From: Andrena cerasifolii
Lineage: Eukaryota; Arthropoda; Insecta; Hymenoptera; Andrenidae
Assembly: GCF_050908995.1 (NCBI RefSeq)
Contig: NC_135133.1
Span: 248,001-312,000, forward strand
DNA: 64,000 bases
Direction: 5' to 3'
Position numbers and translations under genes: made by a program. Numbering within the stretch: the stretch's first letter is position 1; each line of letters begins with the position of its first letter. Positions 58,447 to 64,000 of this stretch are shown here, piece by piece. A model generated the notes under the pieces. That model had not been told where the DNA came from. It searched no databases and saw only the letters and a list, made by a program, of their open reading frames with translations.

Positions 58447-60516
58447 AATATTGAAAAACCGATATTGAAAAACCGATATTGAAGAACCGATATTCAAAAA
58501 CCGATATTGAAACCGATATTAGAACCGATATTCAAAAACCGATATTGCAAACCCGATATTGAAAAACCGATATTGAAAAACGGATATCGAAAAACTGATA
58601 TTGCAAAACCGATATTTAAAAACCGATATTCAAAAACCGATATTGAAAAAGCGATATTGAAAATCCGATATTGAAACGGATATTAGAACCGATATTGAAA
58701 AACCGATATTGAAAAACCGATATTGAAACCGATATTGAATCCGATATTAGAACCGATATTCAAAAACCGATATTGGAGAACAAATATTGAAAAACTGATA
58801 TTGAAAAACCGATATTGAAAAACTGATATTGAAAAACCGATATTGAAAAACCGATATTGAAAAACCGATATTGAATCCGATATTAGAACCGATATTCAAA
58901 AACCGATATTGGAGAACAAATATTGAAAAACTGATATTGAAAAACCGATATTGAAAAACTGTAATTGAAAAACCGATATTGAAAAACAAATATTGAAAAA
59001 CCGATATTGAAAAACAAATATTGAAAAACCGATATTGAAAAACCGATATTGGAGAACAAATATTGAAAAACTGATATTGCAAAACCGATATTAGAACCGA
59101 TATTGAAAAACCGATATTGAAAAAACAATATTGAAAAACTTATATCGAAAAACTGATATTGCAAAACCGATATTGAAGCCGATATTAGAACCGATATTGA
59201 AAAACCGATATTGAAAAACCGATATTGAAAAAGTGATATTGAAAAACCGATATTGAAAAACTGATATTGAAAAACCGATATTGAAAAACCGATTTTGAAA
59301 AACCGATATTGAATCCGATATTAGAACCGATATTCAAAAACCGATATTGGAGAACAAATATTGAAAAACTGATATTGAAAAACCGATATTGAAAAACAAA
59401 TATTGAAAAACTGATATCGAAAAACTGATATTGAAAAACCGATATTGAATCCGATATTAGAACCGATATTCAAAAACCGATATTGGAGAACAAATATTGA
59501 AAAACCGATATTGAAAAACAAATATTGAAAAACCGATATTGAAAAACCGATATTGGAGAACAAATATTGAAAAACCGATATTGAAAAACAAATATTGAAA
59601 AACCGATATTGAAAAACCGATATTGAAAAACCGATATTGAAAAACCGATATTGGAAAACTTATATCGAAAAACTGATATTGCAAAACCGATATTGAAGCC
59701 GATATTAGAACCGATATTGAAAAACCGATATTGAAAAACAAATATTGAAAAACTGATATCGAAAAACTGATATTGAAAAACCGATATTGAATCCGATATT
59801 AGAACCGATATTCAAAAACCGATATTGGAGAACAAATATTGAAAAACCGATATTGAAAAACAAATATTGAAAAACCGATATTGAAAAACCGATATTGGAG
59901 AACAAATATTGAAAAACTGATATTGCAAAACCGATATTAGAACCGATATTGAAAAACCGATATTGAAAAACCAATATTGAAAAACTTATATCGAAAAACT
60001 GATATTGCAAAACCGATATTGAAACCGATATTAGAACCGATATTGAAAAACCGATATTGAAAAACAAATATTGAAAAACTGATATCGAAAAACTGATATT
60101 GAAAAACCGATATTGAATCCGATATTAGAACCGATATTCAAAAACCGATATTGGAGAACAAATATTGAAAAACCGATATTGAAAAACAAATATTGAAAAA
60201 CCGATATTGAAAAACCGATATTGGAGAACAAATATTGAAAAACCGATATTGAAAAACAAATATTGAAAAACCGATATTGAAAAACCGATATTGAAAAACC
60301 GATATTGAAAAACCGATATTGAAAAACCGATATTGGAAAACTTATATCGAAAAACTAATATTGCAAAACCGATATTGAAACCGATATTAGAACCGATATT
60401 GAAAAACCGATATTGAAAAACCGATATTGGAAAACTTATATCGAAAAACTGATATTGCAAAACCGATATTGAAACCGATATTAGAACCGATATTGAAAAA
60501 CCGATATTGAAAAACA
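58447..60516 (+). repeat. 2,070-bp tandem duplication, copy 2
   Basis: This is the second head-to-tail copy. Its first part (about 58,481-58,736) is a B-type island now isolated within A3, created by the duplication. The match to the start of copy 1 ends near 60,543. Beyond it A-type units continue with a partial third module (from about 60,823). Confidence 0.9.
58481..58736 (+). repeat. Type B island inside A3
   Basis: GAAGAACC, ATTCAAAAACC, TTGCAAACCCG, AAAAACGGATATCG and GATATTTAAAAACC words mark this as B sequence. It is identical to 56,411-56,666 and ends at the same GAATCC boundary word, which shows how the island came about. Confidence 0.85.
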
Positions 60517-61098
60517 AATATTGAAAAACCGATATTGAAAAACAAATATTGAAAAACCGATATTGAAAAACCGATATTGAAAAACCGATATTGAAAAACC
60601 GATATTGAAAAACCGATATTGAAAAACAAATATTGAAAAACTGATATCGAAAAACTGATATTGAAAAACCGATATTGAAGCCGATATTAGAACCGATATT
60701 GAAAAACCGATATTGAAAAACCGATATTGAAAAAGTGATATTGAAAAACCGATATTGAAAAACTGATATTGAAAAACCGATATTGAAAAACCGATATTGA
60801 AAAACCGATATTGAATCCGATATTAGAACCGATATTCAAAAACCGATATTGGAGAACAAATATTGAAAAACTGATATTGAAAAACCGATATTGAAAAACA
60901 AATATAGAAAAACTGATATCGAAAAACTGATATTGAAAAACCGATATTGAATCCGATATTAGAACCGATATTCAAAAACCGATATTGGAGAACAAATATT
61001 GAAAAACCGATATTGAAAAACAAATATTGAAAAACCGATATTGAAAAACCGATATTGGAGAACAAATATTGAAAAACCGATATTGAAAAACAAATATT

Positions 61099-64000
61099 GA
61101 AAACCCGATTTTGAAGAACCGATATTGAAAAACAGATATGGAACCGATATTGAAACCGATATTGAAACCGATATTGAAACCGATATTGAAAAACCGATAT
61201 TGAAAAACCAATATTGAAAAACAGATATTGAAAAAGCGATATTGAAAAACCAATATTGAAAAACTGATATCGAAAAACTGATATTGGAAAACCGATATTT
61301 AAAAACCGATATTCAAAAACCGATATTGAAAAAGCGATATTGAAAATCCGATATTGAAACGGATATTAGAACCGATATTGAAAAACCGATATTGAAAAAC
61401 CGATATTGAAACCGATATTAGAACCGATTTTGAAAAACCGATATTGAAACCGATATTGAAACCGATATTGAAAAACCGATATTGAAAAACCAATATTGAA
61501 AAACAGATATTGAAAAAGCGATATTGAAAAACCAATATTGAAAAACTGATATCGAAAAACTGATATTGGAAAACTGATGTTGAAAAACCGATATTGAAAC
61601 CGATATTAGAACCGATATTCAAAAACCGATATTGAAACCGATATTGAAACCGATATTGAAACCGATATTGAAAAACCGATATTGAAAAACCAATATTGAA
61701 AAACAGATATTGAAAAAGCGATATTGAAAAACCAATATTGAAAAACTGATATCGAAAAACTGATATTGGAAAGCTGATGTTGAAAAACCGATATTGAAAC
61801 CGATATTAGAACCGATATTCAAAAACCGATATTCAAAAACCGATATTGAAACCGATATTGAAACCGATATTGAAAAACCGATATTGAAACCGATATTGAA
61901 ACCGATATTGGAACCAATATTGAAAAACCGATTTTGAAAAACCGATATTGAAAAACAAATATTGAAAACCCGATTTTGAAGAACCGATATTGAAAAACCG
62001 ATATTGAAAAACCGATATTGAAAAACCGATATGGAACCGATATTGAAACCGAAATTGAAACCGATATTGGAACCAATTTTGAAAAACCGATTTTGAAAAA
62101 CCGATATTGAAAAACCGATATTGAAACCGATATTAGAACCGATATTGAAAAACCGATATTGAAAAACGGATATCGAAAAACTGATATTGCAAAACCGATA
62201 TTTAAAAACCGATATTCAAAAACCGATATTGAAAAAGCGATATTGAAAATCCGATATTGAAACGGATATTAGAACCGATATAGAAAAACCGATATTGAAA
62301 AGCCGATATTGAAACCGATATTAGAACCGATTTTGAAAAACCGATATTGAAGAACCGATATTGAAGAACCGATATTGAAAAACCGATATGGAAACGATAT
62401 TGAAACCGAAATTGAAACCGATATTGAAACCGATATTGAAACCGATATTGAAAAACCGATATTGAAAAACCAATATTGAAAAACAGATATTGAAAAAGCG
62501 ATATTGAAAAACCAATATTGAAAAACTGATATCGAAAAACTGATATTGGAAAAGTGATGTTGAAAAACCGATATTGAAACCGATATTAGAACCGATATTC
62601 AAAAACCGATATTGAAACCGATATTGAAACCGATATTGAAACCGATATTGAAAAACCGATATTGAAAAACCAATATTGAAAAACAGATATTGAAAAAGCG
62701 ATATTGAAAAACGAATATTGAAAAACTGATATCGAAAAACCCGATTTTGAAGAACCGATATTGATAAACAGATATGGAACCGATATTGAAACCGATATTG
62801 AAACCGATATTGGAACCAATATTGAAAAACCGATTTTGAAAAACCGATATTGAAAAACAAATATTGAAAACCCGATTTTGAAGAACCGATATTGAAAAAC
62901 CGATATTGAAAAACCGATATTGAAGAACCGATATTCAAAAACCGATATTGAAACCGATATTAGAACCGATATTCAAAAACCGATATTGCAAACCCGATAT
63001 TGAAAAACCGATATTGAAAAACGGATATCGAAAAACTGATATTGCAAAACCGATATTTAAAAACCGATATTCAAAAACCGATATTGAAAAAGCGATATTG
63101 AAAATCCGATATTGAAACGGATATTAGAACCGATATTGAAAAACCGATATTGAAAAACCGATATTGAAACCGATATTAGAACCGATTTTGAAAAACCGAT
63201 ATTGAAGAACCGATATTGAAGAACCGATATTGAAAAACCGATATGGAACCGATATTGAAACCGAAATTGTAACCGATATTGGAACCAATTTTAAAAAACC
63301 GATTTTGAAAAACCGATATTGAAAAACCGATATTGAAAAACCGATATTGAAACCGATATTAGAACCGATATTGAAAAACCGATATTGAAAAACTGATATC
63401 GAAAAACTGATATTGCAAAACCGATATTCAAAAACCGATATTGAAGAACCGATATTGAAAAACCGATATTGAAAAAACAATATTGAAAAACAGATATTGA
63501 AAAAGCGATATTGAAAAACCAATATTGAAAAACTGATATCGAAAAACCCGATTTTGAAGAACCGATATTGAAAAACAGATATGGAACCGATATTGAAACC
63601 GATATTCAAACCGATATTCAAACCGATATTGGAACCAATATTGAAAAACCGATATTGAAACCGATATTGGAACCAATATTGAAAAACCGATTTTGAAAAA
63701 CCGATATTGAAAAACAAATATTGAAAACCCGATTTTGAAGAACCGATATTGAAAAACCGATATTGAAGAACCGATATTCAAAAACCGATATTGAAACCGA
63801 TATTAGAACCGATATTCAAAAACCGATATTGAAGAACCGATATTGAAGAACCGATATTGAAGAACCGATATTGAAAAACCGATATGGAACCGATATTGAA
63901 ACCGAAATTGAAACCGATATTGGAACCAATTTTGAAAAACCGATTTTAAAAAACCGATATTGAAAAACCGATATTGAAAAACCGATATTGAAAAACCGAT
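61099..64000 (+). repeat. Type B satellite domain, third block (B3), continues past the window
   Basis: This block has the same word set as B1 and B2. About 61,280-62,300 matches about 43,230-44,250 (offset about 18,050, with a 12 bp length change). About 63,330-63,760 matches about 46,285-46,800, including the distinctive double ATTCAAACC word near 63,606 and 46,651. The array is still running at base 64,000. Confidence 0.8.
61280..62300 (+). repeat. B3 copy of the 43.2-44.3 kb segment
   Basis: Landmarks at 61,299 and 61,619 correspond to 43,249 and 43,569 (offset 18,050). After the loss of one 12-mer the offset becomes 18,038 (61,819 against 43,781). The segment therefore jumped over, or was separated by, about 18 kb of other array. 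It includes the rare GATATAGAAAAACC variant near 62,279. Confidence 0.7.

Larger units (their letters stand above)
56667..61098 (+). repeat. Type A satellite domain, third block (A3)
   Basis: Type A units return with GAATCCGATATTAG and GAGAACAAATATTG words. Most of the block is a 2,070 bp tandem duplication, whose second copy carries a small piece of B sequence (about 58,481-58,736) along with it. I did not see the TTGTTCTAAACC / TTTTGTAAAGC marker units that are frequent in A1 and A2, so A3 derives from a subset of A modules, most similar to those at 7.1-8.5 kb. The right edge lies inside a shared AAAAACAAATATTG unit, after which AAAACCCGATTTTG starts type B. Confidence 0.8.
1..64000 (+). 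repeat. 14-bp satellite array filling the entire window
   Basis: Every line of the window is made of AAAAACCGATATTG or a close variant, head to tail in one orientation. The unit carries an A5 tract, one CpG (in CCGAT) and an AT-rich palindrome-like core (ATAT). Variants change mainly the CCG (to CTG, CCA, CAA, CAG, GCG or CGG), the final TTG (to TCG, TTC, TTA) or the number of leading A residues, giving 12-14 bp units. No unique spacer, transposon end, poly-A tail, telomere repeat, tRNA or rRNA sequence interrupts it. Both ends of the window lie inside the array. By general knowledge such arrays are eukaryotic constitutive heterochromatin; the family and species are not recognised. No transcription unit can be supported from the sequence. 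Confidence 0.98.

Noticed and set aside
1..64000. CRISPR array
   Set aside because: Repeats are 12-14 bp, directly adjacent, and have no unique spacers or neighbouring cas genes.
1..64000. Telomeric or replication-origin iteron array
   Set aside because: The unit does not resemble TTAGGG, TTTAGGG or TTAGG-type telomere repeats, and iteron clusters contain few copies beside a rep gene; here thousands of units occur with no gene.
1..64000. Alpha-satellite or CENP-B box satellite
   Set aside because: There is no 171-bp monomer and no match to the CENP-B box pattern (TTCG...CGGG). The CpG sits in CCGATATTG, which does not fit.
1..64000. Hidden transposon, tRNA or non-coding RNA gene between repeats
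   Set aside because: Reading through the window I found no stretch of even about 30 bp that is not a variant of the unit; the odd words (TTGTTCTAAACC, TTGTAAAGC, GATATTTAAAAACC) are single-unit variants.

Overview
The whole 64 kb window is one uninterrupted, head-to-tail satellite DNA array. I find no gene, RNA gene, transposon, promoter or other unique sequence in it. The base unit is 14 bp, AAAAACCGATATTG on the + strand (consensus 7 A, 3 T, 2 C, 2 G). It is accompanied by a limited set of point variants and by shorter 12-13 bp versions such as AAACCGATATTG. The array runs off both ends of the window, so its true length exceeds 64 kb, and every unit I read has the same orientation. Long clean satellite of this kind is typical of eukaryotic heterochromatin (centromeric, pericentromeric, subtelomeric or sex-chromosome). 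I do not recognise the family and cannot name the organism.

Two related domain types alternate. Type A (1-26,751; 29,122-41,337; 56,667-61,098) is mostly 14-mers, with AAAAACAAATATTG, GAGAACAAATATTG, AAAAACTGATATCG, GAAAACTTATATCG and CAAAACCGATATTG as ordered variants. Type B (26,752-29,121; 41,338-56,666; 61,099-64,000) has runs of the 12-mer AAACCGATATTG plus AAAAACAGATATTG, AAAAAGCGATATTG, AAAACCCGATTTTG, GAAGAACC, GGAACC and AAAAACGGATATCG variants. Both are arranged as higher-order repeats (HORs): ordered blocks of diverged units, hundreds of bp to several kb long, copied as a whole.

The history can be read from nested duplications. The largest is a tandem duplication with a 14,586 bp period (14,850-29,121 copied as 29,436-43,707), in which I found one base difference among the stretches compared. 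Others have periods of 1,362 bp (7.1-9.8 kb), about 3,270 bp (11.6-17.0 kb), 2,976 bp (41.9-46.3 kb), 2,008 bp (47.2-50.2 kb), 3,972 bp (50.3-56.8 kb) and 2,070 bp (56.4-60.5 kb). Shared private variants give a partial order of events. Junctions fall inside words shared by both partners, as expected of unequal crossing-over, replication slippage or gene conversion.

The - strand shows many open frames of 60-325 codons. They arise because the 14-mer has no stop codon in any - strand frame and 3 x 14 bp equals 14 codons. Nearly all begin at TTG and all three frames give the same peptide cycle, so I do not annotate them as genes. The interest here lies in satellite evolution and chromosome structure; I see no evidence of an encoded molecular system.
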